Part shown: positions 9,035 through 16,541 of the stretch, piece by piece
Layout: every line of letters starts with the position of its first letter
How positions within the stretch are numbered: the stretch's first letter is position 1
Source of the DNA: Thioalbus denitrificans
GTDB taxonomy: Bacteria; Pseudomonadota; Gammaproteobacteria; DSM-26407
Direction: 5' to 3'
DNA length: 64,000 bases
Assembly (NCBI RefSeq): GCF_003337735.1
Contig: NZ_QPJY01000001.1
Location: forward strand, 846,175 to 910,174
Made by a program: the position numbers and the translations under genes
Notes under the pieces: model-generated
Told to the model about the DNA's origin: nothing
Databases searched by the model: none
What the model saw: only the letters and a program-made list of their open reading frames with translations

Positions 9035-10496
9035 GACGGCGGCGCGCGGGCTGGAGACCCCGGGCGGGCTCGCGCGGCCCGCGCCGCGGATATCGCTGTT
9101 CCGGACCCTGCGCTTCCGGCTGATTCTCTCGGTGGCCCTCGTGCACGTGTGCCTGATGGGGGCCTTCACCTGGGAGTCGGTCCAGGAACAGTCCCAGAGC
9201 GTGCGGGAGCAGCTCTACAACCGGGGCGTGTCGCTGTCCAACCTGATGGTCGTGGCGAGCACCAATGCGGTACTGGCCGAGGACCTGGCGGCGCTGGCGG
9301 AAGTCACCGAGCGGGTCCACCGGCAGCCCGACGTGCGTTACGGCGAGATCGTGGACGCCCGCGGGCAGGTGCTGGCGAGTACCGAGCCGCGCAGCATCGG
9401 CCGTCCGGTCGGGGCGATGGTCGCGGCAAGCGAGCGTTTCCCGCTGCCTGGCGACGACCAGCTGCTGGACCTGCGGGAAGAGGTGACGGTGGCCGGCCGT
9501 CGGGTGGGTACGGTGCTGCTGGGCCTGTCCACGGAGAGCCTCGATGCGGCCCTGCGCAGTACCCGCAACGAGGGGCTGCTGTTCATCCTGTTAGCGCTGT
9601 TCATCGGCAGCGTGGCCGCCTGGGGGCTGTCGCTGGCGCTGACCCGCCATCTCCACGAGCTCACCCGGGCGGCGGGCCAGATCAGCGCCGGGGATTTCAG
9701 CGTCCGGGTGGCGCCGGGGGCACGTGACGAGTCGGGGGTGCTGGCCCGCGCCTTCAACGCCATGGCCGTGTCCCTGGAGCGGACCGCCCGCCGTGCCCGG
9801 CAGGAGCACGAGAAGCGCACCGAGGCCGAGCGCCTGGCCTGCGTGGGCGAGCTCTCCGCCAGCATCGCCCACGAGATCCGCAATCCGCTGGCTGCCATCA
9901 TCAACTCCGTAAGCCTGCTCGACCGGGAGGACCTGGAGCGCGAGGACCGTGGCGAGGTGGTCGACATCATCAACAGCGAGACCCGGCGCCTGCAGCGGAC
10001 CCTGAACGATTTTCTCGATTTTGCCCGCATCCGCGAACCGCAGCTGGCGGTGGTGGACCTCTGTCCGCTGGTGGAGGAGGTGGCGCGGCTGGTGGAGCGC
10101 GATCCCCAGTCCCAGGGACGGGTGCGGTTCCGCCTGCGCTTTCTCGACGGTTCCTGCCGGGCGCACATCGATGCCGACCAGATGCGCCAGGTGCTCTGGA
10201 ACCTGATGCTCAACGCCGTCCAGGCCATGTCCGGGGGCGGCGAGGTGACGGTGCGGGTGGAGTGCGGCGACGGCCGGGTGCAGGTGAGCGTCGTGGACGC
10301 CGGCTGCGGCATGGAGGAGGCATTCGTGGGGAAGGTCACCAAGCCCTTCGTCACCGGCCGCCGGAGCGGCACCGGCCTGGGGCTCGCCATCGCCCAGCGG
10401 GTGCTGATGCAGCACGGCAGCGGGTTGAGCATCGTCAGCCAGCCCGGGGTGGGCACCGAGGTGGGGTTCGAGCTGGGCGCGGTGGGAGCGGAGTGA
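9024..10496 (+). CDS. Membrane sensor histidine kinase
   Basis: A 490-residue kinase. Transmembrane segments are near residues 31-50 and 195-216, flanking a periplasmic domain of about 145 residues. A HAMP linker follows, then the HisKA box IAHEIRNPLAA (His283) and an HATPase domain with N (NLMLNAVQAM), G1 (DAGCGM) and G2 (GTGLGLAIA) boxes. It overlaps the binding-protein gene upstream by 11 bp and the response-regulator start downstream (TGATG), indicating translational coupling. It likely autophosphorylates in response to the periplasmic partner and passes phosphate to the NtrC-type regulator. Confidence 0.93.
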   Translation: MSAETAARGLETPGGLARPAPRISLFRTLRFRLILSVALVHVCLMGAFTWESVQEQSQSVREQLYNRGVSLSNLMVVASTNAVLAEDLAALAEVTERVHRQPDVRYGEIVDARGQVLASTEPRSIGRPVGAMVAASERFPLPGDDQLLDLREEVTVAGRRVGTVLLGLSTESLDAALRSTRNEGLLFILLALFIGSVAAWGLSLALTRHLHELTRAAGQISAGDFSVRVAPGARDESGVLARAFNAMAVSLERTARRARQEHEKRTEAERLACVGELSASIAHEIRNPLAAIINSVSLLDREDLEREDRGEVVDIINSETRRLQRTLNDFLDFARIREPQLAVVDLCPLVEEVARLVERDPQSQGRVRFRLRFLDGSCRAHIDADQMRQVLWNLMLNAVQAMSGGGEVTVRVECGDGRVQVSVVDAGCGMEEAFVGKVTKPFVTGRRSGTGLGLAIAQRVLMQHGSGLSIVSQPGVGTEVGFELGAVGAE

Positions 10497-11848
10497 TGGC
10501 GGTCATCCTCATCGTCGACGACGAATTCTCCATCCGCAAGACCCTGGGGCTGCTGCTCAAGGCCGAGGGCCACACGGTGCACGAGGCCGGAAGCCTGGCC
10601 GAGGCGAAGGAGCGGCTGGAGCAGGCACCGGCGGATCTCGTCATGACCGATCTGCGCCTGGGCGAGGATGACGGCATCGCGGTGCTGGAGCATCTGCGCG
10701 CCAGCGGCAGCGACGCGGAGAGCATCGTCATGACCGCCTACGGCACCATCGAGTCGGCGGTGGAGGCCATGCGGCTGGGCGCCTATGACTATCTGACCAA
10801 GCCCATCAATCCCGCCGAGCTGGTGATACGGGTCACCAAGGTGCTGGAGCGCAAGAGTCTGCGCGAGGAGGTCACCCGCCTGCGCGGCGCCCTCGACGGG
10901 CGGCATGTCCTCGCCCACGTGGTGGCCGAGAGCCCCCAGATGCAGCGGGTCCTGCAGGTCATCGAGCGCATCCGCGATCGGGATCTGCCGGTGCTCATCA
11001 CCGGCGAAACCGGCACCGGCAAGGAGGTGGTGGCGCGCGCCGTCCACGCCACCAGTACCCGGGCCGCCGCGCCGTTCCTGGCCATCAACTGTGCCACCCT
11101 GCCGGAAGACCTGCTCGACTCGGAACTGTTCGGCAGCCTGAAGGGCGCCTTCACCGGGGCGGTCGCCAACCGCAAGGGGCTGTTCCGGGAGGCCCATGGC
11201 GGCACCCTGTTCCTGGACGAGATCGGCGACATCAGCCCGCGCCTGCAGGCCAAGCTGCTGCGCGTGCTGCAGGAGGGCGAGGTGCGGCCGGTGGGGGGCG
11301 ATACCCCGACCCGGGTGGACGTGCGCATCGTCGCGGCCACCAACCGCGACCTCGATCGCATGGTGGAGGCGGGCGAGTTCCGCAGCGACCTGCTGTTCCG
11401 CCTCAACGTCCTGCCCATCGCCCTGCCGCCGTTGCGCGAGCGGCGCGAGGACATCCTGCCCTTGGTGCGGCGGGTGCTCGAGCGGTTGCGGCGGGAGCCG
11501 GGACGGGACAACCTGGGCCTCACCCCCCCCGCCCAGGAGAAGCTGCTGCGCTACGACTGGCCCGGCAACGTGCGGCAGCTGGAGAACATCATCGAGCGCA
11601 GCTTCGCCCTTCATCCCGGGCCGGTGCTCGATGCCCACGAAATCCTCATCACCCCCGCCGGTGTCACCCAGCCGACAGCCGGGCCCGAGGCGGGTCCGGA
11701 GTTGCCGGCCGATATCCCCCTCGCCGAGGTGGAGTCGCTGCACATCCGCCGGGTGCTGGAGCGCCAGGGAGGCAACCAGGTGGCGGCCGCCCGGGTGCTC
11801 GGCATCAGCCGTTCCACCCTGCGCCGCAAACTGGGCCAGAACGGCTGA
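10496..11848 (+). CDS. NtrC-family sigma-54-dependent response regulator
   Basis: A 450-residue activator. The receiver has acidic pair DD8-9 and phospho-acceptor Asp52 in MTDLRL. The AAA+ domain has Walker A GETGTGKE (170-177), the sigma-54 contact loop GAFTGA (217-222) and GGTLFLDEIGD. A Fis-type helix-turn-helix ends the protein (NQVAAARVLGISRSTLRRKL). Its start overlaps the kinase stop. It is followed by an upstream-site-like palindrome and a canonical -24/-12 promoter, so its target is very probably the sulfur operon just downstream. Confidence 0.95.
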   Translation: MAVILIVDDEFSIRKTLGLLLKAEGHTVHEAGSLAEAKERLEQAPADLVMTDLRLGEDDGIAVLEHLRASGSDAESIVMTAYGTIESAVEAMRLGAYDYLTKPINPAELVIRVTKVLERKSLREEVTRLRGALDGRHVLAHVVAESPQMQRVLQVIERIRDRDLPVLITGETGTGKEVVARAVHATSTRAAAPFLAINCATLPEDLLDSELFGSLKGAFTGAVANRKGLFREAHGGTLFLDEIGDISPRLQAKLLRVLQEGEVRPVGGDTPTRVDVRIVAATNRDLDRMVEAGEFRSDLLFRLNVLPIALPPLRERREDILPLVRRVLERLRREPGRDNLGLTPPAQEKLLRYDWPGNVRQLENIIERSFALHPGPVLDAHEILITPAGVTQPTAGPEAGPELPADIPLAEVESLHIRRVLERQGGNQVAAARVLGISRSTLRRKLGQNG

Positions 11849-11883
11849 CTCATTCTGCGACACCCTTGTCTTATCCTGAGGCA

Positions 11884-11909
11884 TTTCCCTGCAGTGAAAA
11901 CAGGGGAAA
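11884..11909. promoter_or_regulatory. Imperfect palindrome, candidate activator (enhancer) site
   Basis: TTTCCCTG (11884-11891) and CAGGGGAAA (11901-11909) form an inverted repeat with a 9-base gap, about 180 bp upstream of the sigma-54 promoter. That distance is typical for NtrC-type activators. There is no T-run, so it is not a good terminator for the regulator gene. Confidence 0.4.
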
Positions 11910-11919
11910 AGAGCCAACC

Positions 11920-12054
11920 TCGAAGGCACGAAGGTCACGAAGCGGTTTTTTCTCTATCTGGATGCCCCTCAGAAGCCTGGCGATGTTAAGCCAAGGTGCT
12001 CATTTTCTTATCGATAACCCCATGTTTCTTCGTGTTCTTCGTGCCTTCGTGGTG
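11920..12054. repeat. Iterated-word inverted-pair element (CGAAGGCACGAAGG family)
   Basis: The left end (11920-11943) repeats the word CGAAGGCA/CGAAGGTCA. The right end (12026-12054) is the inverted form TTCGTG...CCTTCGTGGTGG. The 135-bp unit lies between the enhancer-like palindrome and the sigma-54 promoter, and the same family recurs near 31.9 kb and 43.4 kb. Confidence 0.7.
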
Positions 12055-12081
12055 GATTATAATTATGTATTAATATTGTAT

Positions 12082-12099
12082 TTGGCACTGGCCTTGCAA
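12082..12099 (+). promoter_or_regulatory. Sigma-54 (-24/-12) promoter of the sulfur operon
   Basis: TTGGCAC-TGGCC-TTGCAA matches the RpoN consensus TGGCACG-N4-TTGCA at all but one position. The diagnostic GG (12084-12085) and GC (12096-12097) start positions are exactly 12 bases apart. Transcription would begin near 12109, 32 bp before the first gene. Confidence 0.85.
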
Positions 12100-12140
12100 C
12101 TGCCTGGGGAAAAGAAATCAACATCCAGGTGGAGGCCTGC

Positions 12141-12632
12141 ATGGAGCTGTTCAAGAAGACCCTCGATCCGGTCGTGGCGCTGGTGATTATCGCCGTGCTC
12201 GACATTTTCATGTTCCTCACCATCGGGGCATGGACGGTGGGGGGCGGCGAAACCATGATGACCGGGCTCATTGCCCAGTTGTTCCTCGGCGACGAGCTCT
12301 CCCGCATTCCCTTCTGGGAACTGGTGTTCCCGCCCGATCCCGGCTACTGGAAGATCTACATCAGCCTGGGGATGCTGTTCGGCGCCCTGGTGGGCGCGAT
12401 CATGAGCAAGGAGTTCTACTGGCGCTTCCCGCGCCACCTCTCCGAGTGGGTCATGATCACCGTGGGCGGACTGCTCATGGGCATCGGCATCCGGCTCGCC
12501 TTCGTCTGCAACGTGAGCACCTTCTTCGGGCTGACCCCGGAGATGAACCTCGGCGGCTACCTCGCGGTGAGCGGCATCCTCGCCGGTGCCTGGGTGGGTT
12601 CGCTCGTCTACAAGAAAGTGCTGGAGGGTTGA
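12141..12632 (+). CDS. YeeE/YedE-family sulfur transporter, first half
   Basis: A 163-residue inner-membrane protein, the N-terminal half of a YeeE/YedE permease (the family includes thiosulfate importers). About four hydrophobic segments are visible, with VGGLLMGIGIRLAFVCN near the end carrying the conserved cysteine region. The ATG at 12141 follows AGGTGGAGG. It is the first gene after the sigma-54 promoter and is separated by only two bases from the second half-transporter. The split arrangement is known in the family (PmpA/PmpB type). Confidence 0.85.
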   Translation: MELFKKTLDPVVALVIIAVLDIFMFLTIGAWTVGGGETMMTGLIAQLFLGDELSRIPFWELVFPPDPGYWKIYISLGMLFGALVGAIMSKEFYWRFPRHLSEWVMITVGGLLMGIGIRLAFVCNVSTFFGLTPEMNLGGYLAVSGILAGAWVGSLVYKKVLEG

Positions 12633-12634
12633 CC

Positions 12635-13285
12635 ATGTCCCCCGTCGGAGAGTGCATCACCGCCTTCATCTTCGGTTCCGTGGTGGGCCTGCTGGTGCAG
12701 CGCTCGCGCTTCTGCAACACCGCCGCGCTGCGCGACGCCATGCTGTTCAAGACCTACCGCAACACCAAGGCGCTGCTGGTGGCCATGATGATCCTGACCC
12801 TCGGCTTCACCACCTTCCTCACCTTCGGCGACGGCAAGCCGCTGCATTTCGACGTGGGGCTGAACCAGGTGATGGGGCTGTTTCTGTTCGGCATCGGCAT
12901 GGTGCTCGCCGGGGCCTGCACCGTCTCCACCTGGGTCAAGGCGGGAGAGGGCAACATCGGCGCCGTGTGGGCGCTGCTGTTCACCTTCATCGGCATGTTC
13001 CTGTTCTCACTACTCTGGTCCTTCTCCTACTGGCCGCCGGCGCCGGGGACCATGAGCGGCGAGCCCAACCTGGCCGGCCTGCAGCTGGGCTACGCCAACG
13101 CCGCCACCCTGCAGGAGAAGACCGGCATCCCGGCGGTGGTGTTCGGACTGGTGCAGTTCGCGGTGCTGCTGGCCATCTACCGCGCCATCCGCCGCAAGGA
13201 AACCGCCGCGGAGCACGCCAAGGCTCCGGCCGGTCAGGGCGCGGGCGCCGCCTCGGCGGGCGCCGTGGCCAGCCGCAACGACTGA
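12635..13285 (+). CDS. YeeE/YedE-family sulfur transporter, second half
   Basis: A 216-residue membrane protein complementing the gene before it. It has the RSRFCNTAALRDA segment and the GIGMVLAGACTVSTW motif, the conserved cysteines proposed to relay sulfur species in the family. A cytoplasmic Ala-rich tail ends it. Start ATG is two bases after the preceding stop. Sulfur imported here could be passed to the TusA-like protein encoded next. Confidence 0.87.
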   Translation: MSPVGECITAFIFGSVVGLLVQRSRFCNTAALRDAMLFKTYRNTKALLVAMMILTLGFTTFLTFGDGKPLHFDVGLNQVMGLFLFGIGMVLAGACTVSTWVKAGEGNIGAVWALLFTFIGMFLFSLLWSFSYWPPAPGTMSGEPNLAGLQLGYANAATLQEKTGIPAVVFGLVQFAVLLAIYRAIRRKETAAEHAKAPAGQGAGAASAGAVASRND

Positions 13286-13322
13286 TTCACTGACAATGAA
13301 CTGACAAAGAGGAGCACGGACG

Positions 13323-13634
13323 ATGGGACTGTTCGGACGCAAGAAGAGCAATGACGGCGGTGATGTCCAGCCCCAGGGCAGCATCACCCTGGAGGATGGC
13401 AGCAGCGTGAGCATCGCGCAGGTGGTGGACTGTATCGGCGACTCCTGCCCGCGCCCGCAGCTGATGACCAAGAAGGCGGTGGGCAACGCCGCCTCCGGCG
13501 ATGTCATCGAGGTGCGCATCGACAACCCCACCTCCATGGAGGCCATTCCGCCCATGATGCCCGACCTCGGCGCCCGCCACCTCGGCACGGTGAAGTCGGG
13601 GCGCTACTGGAGCGTGGTGGTGGCGAAGAACTAG
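13323..13634 (+). CDS. TusA-family sulfur carrier protein
   Basis: A 103-residue protein with a variable N-terminal extension of about 30 residues and then a TusA/SirA domain. The persulfide cysteine lies in the CPRP motif (IGDSCPRPQLMTKKAV). The C-terminal half is the usual beta strand pattern ending YWSVVVAKN. It probably accepts sulfur from the YedE pair and hands it to DsrE-like or enzyme partners in the cytoplasm. An AAAGAGGAG ribosome site precedes it. Confidence 0.9.
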   Translation: MGLFGRKKSNDGGDVQPQGSITLEDGSSVSIAQVVDCIGDSCPRPQLMTKKAVGNAASGDVIEVRIDNPTSMEAIPPMMPDLGARHLGTVKSGRYWSVVVAKN

Positions 13635-13653
13635 CGCGGGTCCTTTCGTGTTT

Positions 13654-13796
13654 ACCACGGAGGCACGGAGAACACGGAGAAGACGGGGAAAACTCTCCCT
13701 GCGCCAGGCTGACGCCGTAGCGCCCGGTTCCAGGGCCAGCCCTGCATTCTCCATGTGGAACAGCGCCTCCGTGACCTCCGTGTCTCCGTGGTGAAA
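13654..13796. repeat. Iterated-word inverted-pair element (ACCACGGAGGCACGGAG family)
   Basis: The left end (13654-13680) iterates CACGGAG; the right end (13764-13796) carries the inverted CCTCCGTG...TCTCCGTGGT. It fills most of the 206-bp gap between tusA and the next small gene, inside the presumed operon. Confidence 0.7.
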
Positions 13797-13840
13797 GCAT
13801 CGGATCGCAACACCCGTTGGAGCCAACAAGGAACAGCAAT

Positions 13841-14056
13841 ATGGGAACTGGCCATCTGCAGATGTGGATCTTCTCGGCGCTGGTGACGCTGCTCACCATC
13901 GGCGGCATCGCCTACATCTTCATCGCCCAGCCGGAGTACCTGCGCGCCGATCGCGACGGGGTTCCGTACTTCAGTCCCAAGGTGGAGAACCCGATCACCG
14001 GGGAAGCCATCGACATGGGCACCCTGGTGCGCCACTACCGCGGAGAGACGCCATGA
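13841..14056 (+). CDS. Small single-span membrane protein, function unknown
   Basis: A 71-residue protein with one N-terminal transmembrane helix (about residues 8-28, FSALVTLLTIGGIAYIF) and a polar tail with GVPYFSPKVENPITGEAIDM. An AAGGAA ribosome site supports the ATG at 13841 over a TTG at 13817. Its stop overlaps the ATG of the 30-residue gene that follows (ATGA). Not recognised; its position in the sulfur operon suggests an accessory subunit of the transporter. Confidence 0.7.
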   Translation: MGTGHLQMWIFSALVTLLTIGGIAYIFIAQPEYLRADRDGVPYFSPKVENPITGEAIDMGTLVRHYRGETP

Positions 14057-14145
14057 GCCTCGATCTGGAAACCCTGGTCCAGCTGGTGGCGTTCGGGGTG
14101 GCGTTCTACGCCATGTACATCAACTTCACCAAGGATCCCTTCTGA
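14053..14145 (+). CDS. 30-residue membrane microprotein
   Basis: Starts within the stop of the preceding gene (ATGA) and encodes a 30-residue peptide with one hydrophobic stretch (LVQLVAFGVAFYAMYI) ending NFTKDPF. The four-base overlap with one gene and the 13-bp gap to the next argue for real translation. It is too short for family assignment. Confidence 0.55.
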   Translation: MSLDLETLVQLVAFGVAFYAMYINFTKDPF

Positions 14146-14158
14146 GCCGGAGGTCGTC

Positions 14159-14437
14159 ATGAACACCCGTCAGATGCTGATGTTCTGTGCCGGCAGCCTG
14201 GCCCTGAGTCTCGGCGCCGCCGCCGTCCTCTTTCCCTTCGCCTCGGTGAGCAGGGAGACCCTGCAGGCGTCGCGCAGCGCCCAGCCGGTGGAGGCCCTGG
14301 GCGAGGTGGACCTGGGGCCCGATTTCGGCACGGTGCCGGTGACCGAGCTGGTGGGGTACTACATCGAGAACCCGCCGGCGGCGCCCGAGCCGGGCGTGGC
14401 GGCCGCGCCGAAGCGGCAGCAGTTCGGCGGCTGCTAG
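14159..14437 (+). CDS. Small membrane-anchored or secreted protein, function unknown
   Basis: A 92-residue protein with a hydrophobic N-terminus (GSLALSLGAAAVLFPF) and an acidic middle ending VGYYIENPP, then a Pro/Ala-rich tail finishing QFGGC. CCGGAGG lies upstream of the ATG. Its last base overlaps the GTG of the rhodanese-like gene. No family was recognised. Confidence 0.65.
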   Translation: MNTRQMLMFCAGSLALSLGAAAVLFPFASVSRETLQASRSAQPVEALGEVDLGPDFGTVPVTELVGYYIENPPAAPEPGVAAAPKRQQFGGC

Positions 14438-15390
14438 TGGGGAGAAGCCTCCACCACGGCCTGCTGCCGGCACTGTTGCTGGCCGTCTCCGGCCCAGTCG
14501 GCGCGGAGCTGGTGTACGTGGACGCGGTGCCCGACCCGGCCGCTGTCGTCGTGGTGGATACCCGGCCCGAACCGGCCTGCCTCGAACGCAGCCTGGATCA
14601 GGCCCGCTGCCTGCCGACCGAGACGTTCCTGGGTCCGCAACGGCGGCTGGCGAGTTTCCGCGACATCGTCTGGGTCCTGGGTACGGCCGGCCTGCGCGGC
14701 GATGAAACGGTGCTGGTGGCGGGAGCCGACCCGGTGCGCCGTGATGCCGTCGCGGCGCTGCTGCACCTGGCCGGTCAGCACCGCGTCGAGGTCCTGATCC
14801 CGCCCCTGCCGCAATATCTCGGGACGCCCGGGACGGCTGCGGGTACCGGACGGCCCCGGGGTGTCCTGCGGGACCCGATCTATACCGGGCAGCTGCGCGA
14901 GGAGCTCATGGTGCTGCGCGACGAGCTGGCACGGCGCCTCACCGCACCGGGCGCCCCCCGGCTGCTGGACGGACGGCCCGTGGGCGAGTACTGGGGCGAG
15001 CGGCTGCGGGCCCGGCGCGGCGGTCACCTGCCCGGTGCCGAGCTGGCGCCGGCCGCCGAGTTGCGGGCCGCGCTGGCACGGGGGGAGAAGCCCCTGGCGG
15101 CCGCGGGCGAGGTGGTGGCCTACGGCCATGAGCCGCTCACCGGGCTCGCCTACCTGACCCTGCTGCGGGCCGGATACGGCATCGACGCCCGACTCTACCC
15201 GGGCGGCTGGCGCGAGTGGGCCGATGACGGCCGCCTGCCCGCCGATGCGGTGGCCTACCGTGAGCCGGAACCGGTGGAGACATCCGGCGCCCCGGGCGCC
15301 GGACCCTGGGCCCAGGCCCTGCTGACCCTCGCTGCGGCGCTGGCCGCCGCCCTGTTCGGATACCTGCTCGGAAGAAGGAGGATTACCTGA
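14437..15390 (+). CDS. Membrane-anchored tandem rhodanese-like protein lacking the active cysteine
   Basis: A 317-residue exported protein with an N-terminal signal segment, two rhodanese-like domains and a C-terminal transmembrane anchor (ALLTLAAALAAALFGYLLG) followed by RRR. The second domain has LLDGRPVGEYWG and RGGHLPGAEL, but the active loop reads AYGHEPLTG, with glycine where rhodaneses have the catalytic cysteine. It probably binds or presents a sulfur compound without transferring it. The start is a GTG overlapping the previous stop; its own stop overlaps the next ATG (TGATG). Confidence 0.72.
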   Translation: MGRSLHHGLLPALLLAVSGPVGAELVYVDAVPDPAAVVVVDTRPEPACLERSLDQARCLPTETFLGPQRRLASFRDIVWVLGTAGLRGDETVLVAGADPVRRDAVAALLHLAGQHRVEVLIPPLPQYLGTPGTAAGTGRPRGVLRDPIYTGQLREELMVLRDELARRLTAPGAPRLLDGRPVGEYWGERLRARRGGHLPGAELAPAAELRAALARGEKPLAAAGEVVAYGHEPLTGLAYLTLLRAGYGIDARLYPGGWREWADDGRLPADAVAYREPEPVETSGAPGAGPWAQALLTLAAALAAALFGYLLGRRRIT

Positions 15391-15680
15391 TGGACCTGCT
15401 TTTCATCGTCTCCACGCCGGATGCGTCACGGGTGCTGCTGCCCCTGGCCGCCGCCTGCAAGCGGCGCGGCGCCCGCTGGGGGTGTTTCTTCACCAACGAC
15501 GGTGTGGAGGCCCTGCGTGACGAACAGGTGGTGCGGGCCATGTCCTGCGCCGATACCGCGGTGGCCTGCGAGCACTCCTGGGAGCGTTTCATGGGCGAGG
15601 CCGCCTGCCCGGTGAACCTGGGCAGCCAGACCAACAACAGCGCCCTGGTGGGCGAGGCGCGCAAGGTCATCAGCCTATAG
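15390..15680 (+). CDS. DsrE-family protein
   Basis: A 96-residue cytoplasmic protein with the DsrE/DsrF-like Rossmann start LLFIVSTPDA and the pattern ALRDEQVVRAM. Cysteines are found at WGCFF, MSCAD, VACEH and AACPV. Members of this family receive or hold persulfide sulfur next to TusA proteins. The start is coupled to the preceding stop (TGATG). A degenerate foldback element begins immediately after its stop. Confidence 0.75.
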   Translation: MDLLFIVSTPDASRVLLPLAAACKRRGARWGCFFTNDGVEALRDEQVVRAMSCADTAVACEHSWERFMGEAACPVNLGSQTNNSALVGEARKVISL

Positions 15681-15791
15681 GGCGCTGCTCCACACCTGAA
15701 GGCCCGTCCCGAGCTCTCCGGACACGCCGGGGCAAGGCGCTGCGCGCTGGCGACCGCTCGCCGAATGTGTCTCCAGGGGTGGAACAGCACG
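15681..15791 (-). mobile_element. Degenerate, shortened copy of the 270-bp foldback element
   Basis: Read on the minus strand it starts GTGCTGTTCCACCCCTGGAG, followed by ACACATTCGGCGAG. This parallels the left end of the copies at 43165 and 48228, and it ends with the inverted form. At about 111 bp it lacks the middle of the element. It separates the two DsrE-like genes. Confidence 0.65.
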
Positions 15792-15813
15792 CGAACACAA
15801 GGGAGAAGCCTAC

Positions 15814-16089
15814 GTGAGCGAGAAGAAGAACATCCTGGTGCTGGCGCGCCGCGACCACACCGAGGCCATGCGGGTGGCCGCCGGTCTCACCATCTTCGGC
15901 CACACCGTGCGCCTGGTGTTCATGGGCGGCCCGGTTGCGGACACGCCGGAGAACGCCGAGCAGGCGGAGACGCTGGAGCTGTGCGACATCGAGCCGGAGA
16001 CCACCGTGCCGGGACAGGAGCTGCCCATGCTGGATCCGCGGGCCCTGTCACTGGCCATGGTCCGCTCCGACTGCGTGCTGAGCATCTAG
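15814..16089 (+). CDS. Second DsrE-like protein
   Basis: A 91-residue protein starting at GTG 15814 behind AAGGGAGAAG. The first strand ILVLARRDHTEA and the segment HTVRLVFMGG fit a DsrE-type fold. Cysteines occur only at ELCDIEP and near the C-terminus (SDCVLSI), a position used by the sulfur-relay proteins TusB/DsrH. It is part of the sulfur operon, flanked on both sides by repeat elements. Confidence 0.65.
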   Translation: MSEKKNILVLARRDHTEAMRVAAGLTIFGHTVRLVFMGGPVADTPENAEQAETLELCDIEPETTVPGQELPMLDPRALSLAMVRSDCVLSI

Positions 16090-16120
16090 CAGCCTGTCGG
16101 ACTTGAGGCTGATCCACTGC

Positions 16121-16266
16121 GCCACCGGGGACACAGGGCGCACCGGGCGCTGCGATCCGGAGGCACAGGCCGGCCGAAGCGGGTAGGCGCGGTGTCCACA
16201 CCCATGCGGGGGATCGTGGACGCGGCCACTCCAACTTCCCCTGTGCGCCCTGTGTCCCCGGTGGCT
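16121..16266. repeat. Iterated-word inverted-pair element (CACCGGGGACACAGGG family)
   Basis: The left end GCCACCGGGGACACAGGGCG (16121-16140) is mirrored by the right end GCGCCCTGTGTCCCCGGTGG (16245-16264). It occupies most of the 212-bp gap before the next small gene. A weaker inverted CCTGTCGGA / TCGGACAGG pair flanks it. Confidence 0.7.
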
Positions 16267-16301
16267 GACATTGAAGTTTTCGGACAGGAGATTTCGAGCG
16301 A

Positions 16302-16487
16302 ATGAACATTGCCGTGCTGAAAACCGGGCTGTTCCCGGACCGTGAGACGGTGGAGGAGGGGTTGTCCCACTTCGAGACCACCTACTTCGTCTACACCTAC
16401 GATGCCACGCGTCCGGGGCTGACCGACGCCGACTGGGACCAGGCGCTCGACGAGCTGCTGGCCGCCGAGCGGGTGGTGGTCGTCTGA
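16302..16487 (+). CDS. 61-residue protein of unknown function
   Basis: An acidic soluble protein (MNIAVLKTGLFPD...) with an AGGAGA site upstream. The first strand resembles the start of DsrE-like folds, but the chain is too short to assign. It lies between the second DsrE-like gene and the active rhodanese gene. Confidence 0.6.
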   Translation: MNIAVLKTGLFPDRETVEEGLSHFETTYFVYTYDATRPGLTDADWDQALDELLAAERVVVV

Positions 16488-16541
16488 CCCCCGCATGCAC
16501 CTGTGCCCAAACCATAATAGAAAGCCAGAGGAGGTAGCACT

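Noticed and set aside
9338-11938. 866-codon minus-strand open frame across the kinase and regulator genes
   Set aside because: High-GC antisense shadow; the plus-strand frames carry complete HisKA, HATPase and AAA+ motifs.
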